Part shown: positions 1 to 9,108 of the stretch, piece by piece
Layout: every line of letters starts with the position of its first letter
How positions within the stretch are numbered: the first letter of the stretch is position 1
NCBI RefSeq assembly: GCF_018449545.1
Contig: NZ_JAAVUR010000007.1
Coordinates: 186,001-250,000, forward strand
Source: Granulicella sp. dw_53
GTDB lineage: Bacteria; Acidobacteriota; Terriglobia; Terriglobales; Acidobacteriaceae
Length of the DNA: 64,000 nucleotides
Direction: 5' to 3'
Notes under the pieces: model-generated
Seen by the model: the letters and a program-made list of their open reading frames with translations, nothing else
What the model was told of the DNA's origin: nothing
The model's database searches: none
Made by a program: the position numbers and the translations under genes

Positions 1-1
1 G

Positions 2-685
2 ATCCAGACGCTGCTGCGGCGCGGGGTGGATGTTCTGCTGATTGCTTCGTGCCAGGCGCAGCTCAAGAATTTTTACGATATTGGGGACCAGCGGACTCCG
101 TACCTTCTGTTCGACCGGAACTTTCCGCATCTGGCGGCGCACTTTATAGGCTCGGATGACGTGAAGGTGGGCGAGATGGCGACGCGGCATCTGGTGGAGA
201 TGGGGCGGAAGAGGATCGCGCATATCGGGGGCAAGAACACCAGCCCGTCACTGGACCGGTTGCGGGGCTTCCGGAAGGTGATGGAGGAGGAACGGCTGCA
301 GGTGCCGGAGGGTTACGTCGCCGTCCGCGAACGGGTGGAAGAGGCGGGCGATGCCGTGGGGTTTGCTGCGATGCAGGAGCTGCTGCGGCTGGAGCCCAGG
401 CCGGATGCGGTCTTCTGCTACAACGACCTGACGGCGGTGGGAGCGATTGAGGCGTTGCTGGCGGCGGGTTTGAAGGTTCCGGAGGATGTGGCGGTGATCG
501 GATGCGGGAACTTCCGGTACGCAAACTATCTGAAGGTGCCGCTGAGCTCGATCGACCATGGGACGGCGGAGCTTGGGCGGATCGCGGGAGAGCTGGCGCT
601 GGACCTCTCGGCGAATCCTGAGCAGCCGCCGCGAAGCGTTCTGCTGGAGCCGAAGTTGGTGGTGCGGCGTTCTACTTTGGGATGA
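2..685 (+). CDS. LacI-family transcriptional regulator, C-terminal part (5' cut)
   Basis: The frame is open from the left edge and 227 residues are visible, matching the periplasmic-binding-protein-like effector domain of LacI/GalR regulators: a VDVLLIAS strand early, H-L-V-E-M-G-R-K-R-I-A-H-I-G in the middle, a PDAVFCYNDLTAVGAIEAL segment and a closing VVRRST. The helix-turn-helix lies outside the window. It sits 138 bp upstream of the inositol oxygenase gene on the same strand, and a LacI-style palindrome overlaps that gene's promoter, so it is the likely regulator of the locus (inference). The ligand cannot be read from sequence. Confidence 0.9.
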   Translation: MQTLLRRGVDVLLIASCQAQLKNFYDIGDQRTPYLLFDRNFPHLAAHFIGSDDVKVGEMATRHLVEMGRKRIAHIGGKNTSPSLDRLRGFRKVMEEERLQVPEGYVAVRERVEEAGDAVGFAAMQELLRLEPRPDAVFCYNDLTAVGAIEALLAAGLKVPEDVAVIGCGNFRYANYLKVPLSSIDHGTAELGRIAGELALDLSANPEQPPRSVLLEPKLVVRRSTLG

Positions 686-728
686 TTGCGGGAACTTAGG
701 TAAGAAAAAGAGTTTGAATAAAAAACAT

Positions 729-758
729 TTGCAAGGAATCGTCTTCGCCGAGTATAGT
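729..758 (+). promoter_or_regulatory. Candidate sigma-70 promoter of inositol oxygenase gene
   Basis: TTGCAA (729-734) and TATAGT (753-758) are separated by 18 bp, a good match to -35 and -10 boxes. Transcription would start near 765, leaving a leader of about 60 nt before the ATG at 824. The palindrome at 757-768 overlaps the end of the -10 box. Confidence 0.5.
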
Positions 759-768
759 TACCGCTAAC
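757..768. promoter_or_regulatory. Candidate LacI-family operator (site 1)
   Basis: GTTACCGCTAAC is a 12-bp palindrome with one mismatched pair and a central C-G step as in many LacI operators. It overlaps the -10 box, which would fit repression. A sister site lies at 1854-1865; both are one change away from the perfect palindrome GTTAGCGCTAAC. Confidence 0.5.
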
Positions 769-823
769 GTAAACCGTGGGGGATTTGTCTCTCGCGATAA
801 GGCAGGAAAGAGGAGTCTCCCCG

Positions 824-1678
824 ATGGCTACAATCGCAACGCACACACCGCTCAAGGACATGGATGAGTGGGATGAGTTTCTTACCGGACGCTACCAGGA
901 GGGTAAGACGGAGGATCAGTTTCGCCAGTACGACGCGACCGCGAACCCGGGAGTGGCGGAGTTTTACCGGCTGAACCACCAGTACCAGACCTTCGACTAT
1001 GTGATGGCGAAGGAGAAAGAGTACTTCGGCCTCGACAAGGGGATGAAGTCGATCTGGGAGGCAGCAGAGTTTCTGAACACGCTGGTGGATGACAGCGATC
1101 CGGATACGGACCTGACGCAGATCGAACATCTGCTGCAGACGTCGGAGGCGATCCGCAGGGATGGGCATCCGCGGTGGTTCGTATTGACGGGATTCATCCA
1201 CGATTTAGGCAAGGTGCTTTGCCTGTGGGGCGAGCCGCAGTGGGGTGTAGTCGGGGACACGTTCCCGGTGGGATGCGCTTACTCGAAGGATATCGTTTTT
1301 CCTGAGTATTTCGCGGCAAATCCTGATATTCACAATCCGCTGTACCAGACGAAGTATGGCATCTATGAGCCCAACTGCGGGCTGGATAAGGTGCATCTAT
1401 CGTTCGGGCACGACGGCTATATCGGCGAGGTGATGAAGAACTACATGCCAGAGGAGTCGTTGTATATGCTTCGGTATCACTCGTTCTATGCGGCGCACCG
1501 GCATGGGGCGTATCGGCACCTGATGAGCGATCACGACGTCGAGATGCTGGAGTGGGTGAACAAGTTCAATGTGTATGACCTGTACTCGAAGGGTCACACG
1601 AAGCCGGATGTGAAGGCGCTGAAGCCTTACTATGACGATCTGTTTGCGGAGTTCTTTCCGGAAAAGATTGCATGGTAA
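824..1678 (+). CDS. Inositol oxygenase (MIOX family)
   Basis: A 284-residue protein that should use a di-iron centre and O2 to cleave myo-inositol to glucuronate in the cytoplasm. All six expected iron ligands are visible: H102 (IEHLLQTSE), H126 and D127 (FIHDLGK), H196 (SFGHDGY), H219 (YHSFY) and D252 (VYDLYSK); DTFPVGC is also typical. Length matches the family (about 285). The ATG at 824 is preferred over an in-frame start 48 bp upstream because AGGAG (811-815) lies 8 bp before it. The gene stands alone between the regulator and the receptor and ends in a strong terminator. MIOX is best known from eukaryotes but does occur in some Acidobacteria and Bacteroidetes. Confidence 0.95.
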   Translation: MATIATHTPLKDMDEWDEFLTGRYQEGKTEDQFRQYDATANPGVAEFYRLNHQYQTFDYVMAKEKEYFGLDKGMKSIWEAAEFLNTLVDDSDPDTDLTQIEHLLQTSEAIRRDGHPRWFVLTGFIHDLGKVLCLWGEPQWGVVGDTFPVGCAYSKDIVFPEYFAANPDIHNPLYQTKYGIYEPNCGLDKVHLSFGHDGYIGEVMKNYMPEESLYMLRYHSFYAAHRHGAYRHLMSDHDVEMLEWVNKFNVYDLYSKGHTKPDVKALKPYYDDLFAEFFPEKIAW

Positions 1679-1703
1679 GAGTCGTTTAGCTCCAGGCTCT
1701 TTT

Positions 1704-1739
1704 GCCCCGAACCGCGATGCGGTTCGGGGCTTTTTCTTT
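1704..1739 (+). terminator. Intrinsic terminator after inositol oxygenase
   Basis: A perfect 12-bp GC-rich stem (1704-1715 with 1719-1730, loop GAT) is followed directly by TTTTTCTTT. The gene is therefore a single transcription unit, and the downstream receptor needs its own promoter. Confidence 0.93.
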
Positions 1740-1853
1740 GGGTTGAGTCAAGGGATTGGAAGAATTGTTCTTCTAGTTTGCGCTATCCGAAGTGGCGAAA
1801 TTGAGTAACTCTGTCTTTTACCGTTACTTATCTAACATATTCAGGATTGTCTA

Positions 1854-1865
1854 GTTAGCGCTACC
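1854..1865. promoter_or_regulatory. Candidate LacI-family operator (site 2)
   Basis: GTTAGCGCTACC is a 12-bp palindrome with one mismatch, related to site 1 at 757-768. On the opposite strand it reads GGTAGCGCTAAC, which, from memory, is the core of the LacI-type xyl-box described in Xanthomonas upstream of TonB-receptor genes. It lies just upstream of a possible -35 box (1880-1885). Confidence 0.5.
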
Positions 1866-1879
1866 GTTGCGTATTTTTC

Positions 1880-1909
1880 TTGACGGTCGTAGGTGGGCGT
1901 GCGTAATGT
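1880..1909 (+). promoter_or_regulatory. Possible promoter of the first TonB-dependent receptor
   Basis: TTGACG (1880-1885), 18-bp spacer and TAATGT (1904-1909). The leader before the ATG at 2073 would be about 155 nt. The -35 box is good and the -10 box only fair. Confidence 0.35.
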
Positions 1910-2072
1910 TCTCCCCGAACCTAAGGACGGCCTGAAAGAGCCGTTGAACTGAGCTGGTGACTTCCGGATATGAGCTGTTGCTGCCCGCGATATGGGCGTG
2001 AATGGCTCTTGGAGTCGAACAGCGGCTGGCCGGAGTGCTGTGCCGAAGGACTGATATCGACGGAGAGAGATT

Positions 2073-5000
2073 ATGCAAAGTAGAAGAGAGTTGAAGTCTG
2101 CAAATGGATCGCGGGTAGTTCGGGATGTGAGGAGTTTTCTGGCAGGGGTGCGTGGATGGATCGTCCTGGGGGTCGCCGTATTGTTGTTGTTCCCTGGTGG
2201 ACGTCTGAACGCACAGTTTGAGAGCGCGTCGGTGCTGGGATATGTGAGGGACAGCTCGGGAGCGGCGATTCCGAATACGACTGTAACGCTGACGAACACC
2301 GCGACCTCGATTGCGCAGAAGGTGACGACGGATGGCGAGGGGAAGTTCGAGTTTTCGAGCATCCAGATCGGGCAGTACGTTGTGGAGACACAGGCCGCGG
2401 GGTTTGAGCGGTCGCAGACGCAGCCGTTTACGGTGACGACGAATGCCCGTCAGAGAGTAGACGTGGCGATGAAGACCGGATCAGTAACTGAGACGGTGAC
2501 GGTCACCGGTTCTGCTACTGCCTTGGAGACGGAGACGAGCTCGCGCGGTCAGGTAATCGCTACACACGAGATCGAGAACCTGCCTTTGAATGGGCGGTCT
2601 TATGCGGACCTGGTGCTGCTGGCGCCGGGCGTGCGTAAGTCGACGCTTCAGAATCAGACTGCATCGAGCCGCGAGGCGTCGTTCAACGTGAACGGCCAGC
2701 GGTCGGCGTTCAATAACTTTTTGTTGGATGGTTTGGATAACAACAACTACGGCACTTCGAACCAGGGGTTTGCGAACGAGAATATTCCGCCATCGCCGGA
2801 TGCGGTGAGCGAGTTCCGGGTTGAGACCAATAACTACTCTGCGGAGTATGGGCGGGCTTCGGGTGCGGTGATCAACGTGTCCACTCGTCGTGGCACGAAT
2901 CAGTTTCATGGCAAGGCTTACGACTATCTGCGGAATACCAGCCTGAATGCGATCGGGCCTTTTGTGCCGGTAGGCAACGTGAAGCAGGTTTTTATTCGTA
3001 ATCAGTTCGGTGGCACGTTTGGCGGACCGATCTACAAGGACCACACCTTCTTCTTCGCGGACTACGAAGGGTTGCGGCAGATCTTTCGCAACCAGGTCTC
3101 AACTGTAACTTTGCCGAATGCGGAGCAACGGAATGGAGTGTTTCTGCTGCATCGCGTGGACGGCACGACAGCTCCTATTCCGCTCTACAACCCGCTGACG
3201 GGAACGGCCTATACGACGGGCACTATTCCGGGTACGCCGTTTGGACGGGCGGTGCTGGCGGCGCTGCCGACGAACACGCTTCAGGGTGGTGCGGTGAACA
3301 GCGCCACGATCTCGAATAACTACAGCGCTTCGCCGCGTGGAACGATCCAGGACGACAAGGGCGATGGGCGTATCGACCACACGTTCAATGCCAGGTGGAG
3401 CTTGTTTGGCCGCTACAGCGAACATCGTGGAACGATCTTCGATCCGCCGACGGTGCTGGGCCGGGCTGGTGGAAACGCGAATGCAAACGTTAAGCTTTTG
3501 AACCGGCAGATTGCAGGCGGTACTACCTGGGTGATCTCGCCCAATAAGTTGTTGGATATTCGTTTTGCTTATACGACGAACCAGGGAGCGAAGACGCCGT
3601 TTGGGCAGGGCGATCCATCTTTGCTGACGGAGAACGGCATCACGAATGGCATTCCGACCGATCCCAGCATTGTGCGCGATTTGAACGCTCAATCGATCTC
3701 GGGCTTTACGCAACTAGGCGCTCAGCCTTCGAGCCCGCAGTTCCAGAACCCCGTCATCTACGACCCCAAGGCGAACTATACGTGGGTGCGTGGGAAGCAC
3801 TCCATGAAGTTCGGTTATGAGTATGAAGCGGTGAATACGCAGGTGAACGACTTCAATCCCAGCTACGGGCAGGATAACTACAACAGCCTGTATGCGGCAG
3901 GACCTTCGGCGACGTTCTTCCCCACATGCTCGACCACGGTTACGACGGGTTGCATTCCAACCGATACGGCGAGCGGAAACTCTGCAGCGACGCAGATTGC
4001 CCAGGCGCGGGCGTTGGCTGACTTCCTGTTCGGCAACCGGTCTTCTTACTCGCTGACCAACTTCACGGTCGTCAATCTGCGGCAGCGGTTCAACTACATG
4101 TATGTGCAGGACGACATGAAGCTGACGCCTTCGCTGACGTTGAATGTGGGCCTACGCTATGAGCTTGCGACTCCGCAGTGGGAGCGCGATAACAAGCTGG
4201 CGAATTTCAATCCTGCGACCAACTCACTGATTCAGGCCAAGGCTGGCAGCGTCTATGACAGGGCTTTGGTGAATATTCCTAAGAAGAACTGGGGACCGCG
4301 TTTTGGCTTCTCTTATAGCGCGACGCCTAAGACGGTTCTTCGTGGTGGTTATGGCATCAGCTATACCCAGTACAACCGCGCTGGTGGTGAGAATAACCTG
4401 ACCTACAACGGGCCGAACGTAGTAAATGCTTCGATCAATAACAACAATTCGACTTATCCCACGGCAACCAGCCGTTGCACTAGTGACACGCAGGATCAGA
4501 CGCTGTGCTTCCGGCAGACGCAGCAAGGCTATGCTATTGGCTTGACTGCTCCTGCCAACTTCAACCCATCCAAGGTTACTTCACGTTATATTCCTAAGAA
4601 CTTTGCGACGGGATATGTGCAGAGCTATCACGTTGGCTTCCAGCAGCAGCTTCCGGCCGGCGTGGTATTGGATCTTGCTTACGTCGGAAACAAGGGCACG
4701 CACTTACAGGTGCTGGCCGACTATAACCAAGCTACTCCATGCTTAAATGCTGGAGGAGCGGGCTGCGCGGCGTATCAGTCGCGGCGTCCGGTCACGACCT
4801 TCGGCGATATTGAGATCGCCTATGGTGGTAACTCCTCGAACTATAACTCGCTGCAGGCGAAGGTAGAGAAGCGGGCAGGTGCTCTGTATGTGCTGGACTC
4901 GTTTACTTATAGCCGCGCGTTCGATCTTGCCTCAGGACATCTTGAGACATCGAACAACGATAACTCGCGTGTGAACTTTGCGAATCCGCGCAACGACTAT

Positions 5001-5612
5001 GGCCCGTCGGGATACGATCAACCGCTGAACAACACGACGTCGATCGTGTACGACTTACCTTACGGTCATGGGCGTAAATACGGAGCGCAGTCGAATGCCA
5101 TCGTCAACCAGGTATTGGGTGGATGGCAGCTTACTGTGATCAACACGATGACAAGCGGTCTGCCGTTCAACCTTACCTATAACTCGTCTTCTACCAATCC
5201 GTTGTATACGACGGACCTGGTGACGTTCCGTCCGCAGTTGATTGTGCCGTCCGCCAACATCAAGGCTCCGGCGGCGAATCGCGTCAAGACGGCGACCGCG
5301 TTGGGAGGGTATCTGGATATCACCAATCTGAAGGTGCCTTCCGTGGCGTTGGGCAATACCACTCCGTACGGCAATGTGTCGCGTAACAAGCTGCGGTCCT
5401 ATGCTTATTTCAATACGGATCTGGGAGTGCATAAGCAGTTCGACCTCTGGCGAGAGTCTTCCAAGCTGGAGTTTCGTGCCGAGGCTTTCAACGTGCTGAA
5501 CCAGGTCAACTACCAGGCTCCGGACGGCAATATCTCCAATGGCAGCTTCGGCTCGATCACTGCGGCTTACCCGGCGCGGCAGATCCAGTTGGCGGCGAAG
5601 CTGATCTTCTAG
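2073..5612 (+). CDS. TonB-dependent receptor, Oar-like, with carboxypeptidase-regulatory-like domain
   Basis: A 1179-residue outer-membrane protein. A long basic N-terminus and hydrophobic stretch ending near residue 48 (LNAQF) form the signal peptide. A carboxypeptidase-regulatory-like beta-sandwich follows at about 50-140 (GYVRDSSGAAIPNTTVTLTN), then a plug region with the LPLNGRSYADL and FLLDGLDNNNYG motifs, and a long beta-barrel ending in aromatic LAAKLIF, as expected for outer-membrane insertion. GGAGAG at 2062-2067 supports the ATG. This class dominates acidobacterial genomes and usually imports glycans or other large nutrients. It heads the run of hydrolase and glycerol genes, suggesting it takes up their substrate (inference). 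Confidence 0.93.
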   Translation: MQSRRELKSANGSRVVRDVRSFLAGVRGWIVLGVAVLLLFPGGRLNAQFESASVLGYVRDSSGAAIPNTTVTLTNTATSIAQKVTTDGEGKFEFSSIQIGQYVVETQAAGFERSQTQPFTVTTNARQRVDVAMKTGSVTETVTVTGSATALETETSSRGQVIATHEIENLPLNGRSYADLVLLAPGVRKSTLQNQTASSREASFNVNGQRSAFNNFLLDGLDNNNYGTSNQGFANENIPPSPDAVSEFRVETNNYSAEYGRASGAVINVSTRRGTNQFHGKAYDYLRNTSLNAIGPFVPVGNVKQVFIRNQFGGTFGGPIYKDHTFFFADYEGLRQIFRNQVSTVTLPNAEQRNGVFLLHRVDGTTAPIPLYNPLTGTAYTTGTIPGTPFGRAVLAALPTNTLQGGAVNSATISNNYSASPRGTIQDDKGDGRIDHTFNARWSLFGRYSEHRGTIFDPPTVLGRAGGNANANVKLLNRQIAGGTTWVISPNKLLDIRFAYTTNQGAKTPFGQGDPSLLTENGITNGIPTDPSIVRDLNAQSISGFTQLGAQPSSPQFQNPVIYDPKANYTWVRGKHSMKFGYEYEAVNTQVNDFNPSYGQDNYNSLYAAGPSATFFPTCSTTVTTGCIPTDTASGNSAATQIAQARALADFLFGNRSSYSLTNFTVVNLRQRFNYMYVQDDMKLTPSLTLNVGLRYELATPQWERDNKLANFNPATNSLIQAKAGSVYDRALVNIPKKNWGPRFGFSYSATPKTVLRGGYGISYTQYNRAGGENNLTYNGPNVVNASINNNNSTYPTATSRCTSDTQDQTLCFRQTQQGYAIGLTAPANFNPSKVTSRYIPKNFATGYVQSYHVGFQQQLPAGVVLDLAYVGNKGTHLQVLADYNQATPCLNAGGAGCAAYQSRRPVTTFGDIEIAYGGNSSNYNSLQAKVEKRAGALYVLDSFTYSRAFDLASGHLETSNNDNSRVNFANPRNDYGPSGYDQPLNNTTSIVYDLPYGHGRKYGAQSNAIVNQVLGGWQLTVINTMTSGLPFNLTYNSSSTNPLYTTDLVTFRPQLIVPSANIKAPAANRVKTATALGGYLDITNLKVPSVALGNTTPYGNVSRNKLRSYAYFNTDLGVHKQFDLWRESSKLEFRAEAFNVLNQVNYQAPDGNISNGSFGSITAAYPARQIQLAAKLIF

Positions 5613-5630
5613 GAGTCGTATTTGCGATGG

Positions 5631-5666
5631 ACGGCGCGACCCTGGATGTTCACAGGGACGCGCCGT
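5631..5666. terminator. Strong hairpin after the receptor gene
   Basis: ACGGCGCG pairs with CGCGCCGT and, inside, CCCTG with CAGGG, making a stem of about 13 bp with small internal mismatches. There is no good T-run, so it may be a weak terminator or an mRNA-stabilising hairpin separating receptor expression from the enzymes downstream. Confidence 0.5.
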
Positions 5667-5715
5667 TCGCGTTTCCTGTCATGATTGAGTGATGTAGTTC
5701 TAGGAGAATTGAGAG

Positions 5716-6663
5716 ATGCGTATGGATCGGCGGCAGTTTGGGGTATTGGGCGCGCAGGCGCTAGTGGCGGCTTCTACACAGCGGGCGTGGAGTGCGATGG
5801 CGGCTCCTACTACTGCGGAGCGGTTTCACTTTGCGGTGGTGGCAGATCCGCATGTGATCGATGAGTTCTATGTGAAGGGCACGGAGAACGGCGTTGAGGA
5901 CAACGAGAGCATTCTGCTGACGGGGGAGCGGCTGGCTTCGGCGCGGGCTCTGATCAACTCGCTACAGCCGAGGATGGAGCAGGTATTTGTGGTGGGAGAT
6001 TGCTTCCATAACTATCCATCTGCGGACTACGATTTTTACTTCAAGAACAAGACGCGGATCGATATCGCGAAGGAGATGTTCGACGGGTTCAGCGCGCCGG
6101 TGCATCTGGGGTTTGGGAACCATGACTACGATGTGCCGCGGGTATCGCGGGAGATGAGCCACCAGTTGTTTGCAGAGAAGCTGAAGGCCAAGCCTTACTC
6201 GTCGGTGGACTACAAGGGATTTCGTTTTGTGCACCTGAACAACTTTATGGGTGCGACGTGGGATAAGGGATCGAGCCAGTTCAACAAGGGGATGGGATCG
6301 CTGGGCGAGGAGCAGTTGAACTGGTTTGAAGCGCTGATGGCGGAGCGCAAGCCGACGGTGGTCTTCATTCACTATCCGCTGTGGATTGTGAGCCCGACGG
6401 AGGTGAAGGACTATGGGCTGCATCCTCTGCTCAAGAAGCATCAGGAGACGATCCAGATGGTGATCGCAGGGCACTGGCACAAGTGGGTGGACTTCGCCCA
6501 CACGTATGGGCCGCAGCACTATGTCTCGGGGGCGACGCGGTATGACGCGAACGCCTACATGCTCTTCGAGGCGGATGCGAAGGCGCAGAAGCTGCGTTGG
6601 ATGAACGCGGACCTGGTGGAGTGGTCGACGCACTACAGCAAGCCCTATACAAAGCGGGGATGA
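5716..6663 (+). CDS. Tat-exported metallophosphoesterase (calcineurin-like)
   Basis: A 315-residue protein with an N-terminal twin-arginine signal (DRRQFGVLG followed by a hydrophobic, Ala-rich stretch), so it should fold in the cytoplasm and act outside it. The calcineurin-fold metal motifs are present: DPHV near residue 41, GDCFHN near 95, GNHDYD near 134 and GHWHKW near 252. The substrate cannot be read, since the family includes phosphomonoesterases and phosphodiesterases. GGAGA lies 8-12 bp before the ATG; a second ATG two codons on is equally possible. It lies between a receptor and a GH92 glycosidase, so a phosphorylated glycan or glycerophosphodiester is a reasonable guess (inference). 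Confidence 0.88.
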   Translation: MRMDRRQFGVLGAQALVAASTQRAWSAMAAPTTAERFHFAVVADPHVIDEFYVKGTENGVEDNESILLTGERLASARALINSLQPRMEQVFVVGDCFHNYPSADYDFYFKNKTRIDIAKEMFDGFSAPVHLGFGNHDYDVPRVSREMSHQLFAEKLKAKPYSSVDYKGFRFVHLNNFMGATWDKGSSQFNKGMGSLGEEQLNWFEALMAERKPTVVFIHYPLWIVSPTEVKDYGLHPLLKKHQETIQMVIAGHWHKWVDFAHTYGPQHYVSGATRYDANAYMLFEADAKAQKLRWMNADLVEWSTHYSKPYTKRG

Positions 6664-6755
6664 CCGATCGGGCGGCCGGCGCGCGACTGTCTGGACGTGG
6701 AGAGACTGGCGGCTTAGAGTGATTGGTGAATTCAGTACGGCCTTGCGAGGGATCC

Positions 6756-9086
6756 ATGGTATCGAGACGAAGTTTTGTGGGAGCGATGTCGGCTGCTTCG
6801 GTGGCGGGGTACGTACGGAGTGCGCTGGGAGTTCCACTGGGGCTAAATCTTGCTGAAGCGGGCGCGGGTGCGAACGATCCGCTGAAGTTCGTGAAGATCG
6901 CAATTGGTACGGGCGGGCATGGACACACGTATCCGGGGGCGACGGTGCCGTTCGGCGCGGTGCAGCTGGGGCCGGATACGGGTGCGAGCGACTGGGATCA
7001 TAGCTCGGGGTATCACTACTCGGATAGCGCGATTCTGGGATTCAGCCATACGCATCTCAGCGGGACGGGCTGCGTCGATCTGCTGGATGTGTTGCTGATG
7101 CCCGCTACAGACGACTTCAAGTTCGACCCGCAGGCAAAGGCGGATTCGGCGACGAGCTATCGGTCGAAGTTTTCGCACAGCGATGAGGAGATGGCGCCGG
7201 GGTACTACAAGGTCTATCTGCAAGACTCGAAGGTGACGGCGGAGCTTACAACGACGGAGCGGACGGGACTGCATCGATATACATTTCCAAAGTCGGACAA
7301 GGCTTGTTTCCTGCTGGATATGGCGCATACCGGACAGCCTGGAGTGGATGCGAGTCGTCCTAACGATCCGATCACACCTGCCGTGCGGTGGGCTTCGGTG
7401 AAGGTGATAGGAAACGATACGATCGTCGGCGGACGATGCATGGACGTGTGGGCTAAAGGCAGAGAGATCTACTTTGCGATGAAGTTCTCGAAGCCGTTCA
7501 GTTTGGTGGAGATCTATTCGGATGGAAAGCTCGACGCAACGGCGAAGGAGGCGAAGAGCGGATCGGTGCGGTGCGTGGTGCACTTTAAGACGCATGAGAA
7601 GGAAGTGGTGCAGGTGAAGACGGGGATCTCAGGCGTGAGCATCGAGGGTGCGACCGCGAACCTGAAGGCGGAGGCTCCGGCGTGGGACTTTGATGGGACT
7701 AAGGATGCTGCCGCGGGGCGATGGCGGAAGGAGCTGAGTCGGATCAAGGTTAGCTCTGAGGATACGAGGTCCTTGGAGATATTTTATACGGGGCTGTATC
7801 ACATGATGGTGGCTCCGACGCTCTTCGATGATGTGGATGGGCAGTATCGCGGAATGGATGGGAAGGTTCATATGCTGGCGAAGGGGACGCATAACTACAG
7901 CACCTTCTCGCTGTGGGATACGTACCGGGCGCTGCATCCGATGTTCACGTTGATGGTTCCGGAGCGTGTGCCGGACTTTGTGAACTGCATGATCCGGATG
8001 GCGGAGCAGAGTCCGGAGGGTGTGCCAGTGTGGCCGTTGCAGGGACGGGAGACAGGATGCATGGTCGGGTATCACTCGGCTCCGGTGGTGGCGGAGGCGC
8101 TGGTGAAGGGCTTCAAGGGCATCGATGCGAAGGCTGCCTATGCGCCGTTTCGCAAGCGCGATATGGAGGATGACTATCGCGGGCTCGCGGCTTACCGGAA
8201 GCTGGGATATGTGCCTTGCGATGTGCAGGACGAATCGGCGAGCAAGACGATGGACTATGCGTATGACGACCGTGCTGTCGCGGCGCTGGCGCTGGCTGCG
8301 GGTGACGTCGATGCGCATAAGCAGTTGCTGGAGCGGTCGCGCTGCTTTGTGAATCTGTACGACAAGGAGTCGGGGTTCATTCGTCCGAAGTACGCGGATG
8401 GAAGCTGGGCGGGGAAGCCGTTCAATCCGAAGGGCATCAATATCTCGGGTAAGTGGCGCGACTATACGGAGGCCAATGCGTGGCAGACGACCTTTCTAGT
8501 GCAGCACGATCCGGCTCTGCTGATCGAGACGATGGGTGGCGATGCGGCGTTCGTGAAGAAGCTGGATGAGCTGTTTACGCAGAGCTCGGATCTGCCGCCG
8601 GATATGCCGCCCGATGTATCGGGGTTGGTAGGGCAGTATGCGCATGGGAACGAGCCGAATCATCACATTGCGTATCTGTACAACTATGCGGGCGCTCCAG
8701 AGAAGACGCAGGCGCGGGTGCGGAGTCTGCTGGAGACGATGTACGACAACAAGCCGGATGGAATGGCGGGGAACGAGGACTGCGGACAGATGTCGGCGTG
8801 GTTCGTGATCAGCGCGCTGGGCTTGTATGCGGTCGATCCGGTGAGCGGTGAGTATGACTTTGGGACTCCGCTTTTCGACCGGGTGGAGATGACGGTGGGT
8901 GGTGGGAAGAAGCTGCTGGTGGAGGCGAAGCGGCAGTCGGCGAAGTCGGTCTATATCCAGTCGGTGACTTGGAATGGGACGGCTCATGCGGGGCTGCGGA
9001 TTCCTCATGCAGAGCTGGCGAAGGGTGGGACGCTGGTCTTCCATCTAAGCGACATGCCAACGAAACAGTCTTTGACGCTGAGTTAA
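6756..9086 (+). CDS. GH92-family alpha-mannosidase, Tat-exported
   Basis: A 776-residue protein with the usual GH92 layout. The N-terminal beta-sandwich carries [17 protein letters not shown] and [20 protein letters not shown]; the (alpha/alpha)6 domain carries [44 protein letters not shown] and [14 protein letters not shown], the last being a family hallmark. GH92 enzymes are Ca-dependent exo-alpha-mannosidases acting on mannan, N-glycans or mannosyl-phosphate-type glycans. The start at 6756 is preferred to a TTG 33 bp upstream because the protein then begins with a twin-arginine signal ([12 protein letters not shown]). It is 92 bp after the phosphoesterase and 22 bp before glpK. Confidence 0.95.
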   Translation: MVSRRSFVGAMSAASVAGYVRSALGVPLGLNLAEAGAGANDPLKFVKIAIGTGGHGHTYPGATVPFGAVQLGPDTGASDWDHSSGYHYSDSAILGFSHTHLSGTGCVDLLDVLLMPATDDFKFDPQAKADSATSYRSKFSHSDEEMAPGYYKVYLQDSKVTAELTTTERTGLHRYTFPKSDKACFLLDMAHTGQPGVDASRPNDPITPAVRWASVKVIGNDTIVGGRCMDVWAKGREIYFAMKFSKPFSLVEIYSDGKLDATAKEAKSGSVRCVVHFKTHEKEVVQVKTGISGVSIEGATANLKAEAPAWDFDGTKDAAAGRWRKELSRIKVSSEDTRSLEIFYTGLYHMMVAPTLFDDVDGQYRGMDGKVHMLAKGTHNYSTFSLWDTYRALHPMFTLMVPERVPDFVNCMIRMAEQSPEGVPVWPLQGRETGCMVGYHSAPVVAEALVKGFKGIDAKAAYAPFRKRDMEDDYRGLAAYRKLGYVPCDVQDESASKTMDYAYDDRAVAALALAAGDVDAHKQLLERSRCFVNLYDKESGFIRPKYADGSWAGKPFNPKGINISGKWRDYTEANAWQTTFLVQHDPALLIETMGGDAAFVKKLDELFTQSSDLPPDMPPDVSGLVGQYAHGNEPNHHIAYLYNYAGAPEKTQARVRSLLETMYDNKPDGMAGNEDCGQMSAWFVISALGLYAVDPVSGEYDFGTPLFDRVEMTVGGGKKLLVEAKRQSAKSVYIQSVTWNGTAHAGLRIPHAELAKGGTLVFHLSDMPTKQSLTLS

Positions 9087-9108
9087 CGTTGCAGGACGGG
9101 AGATTGTG

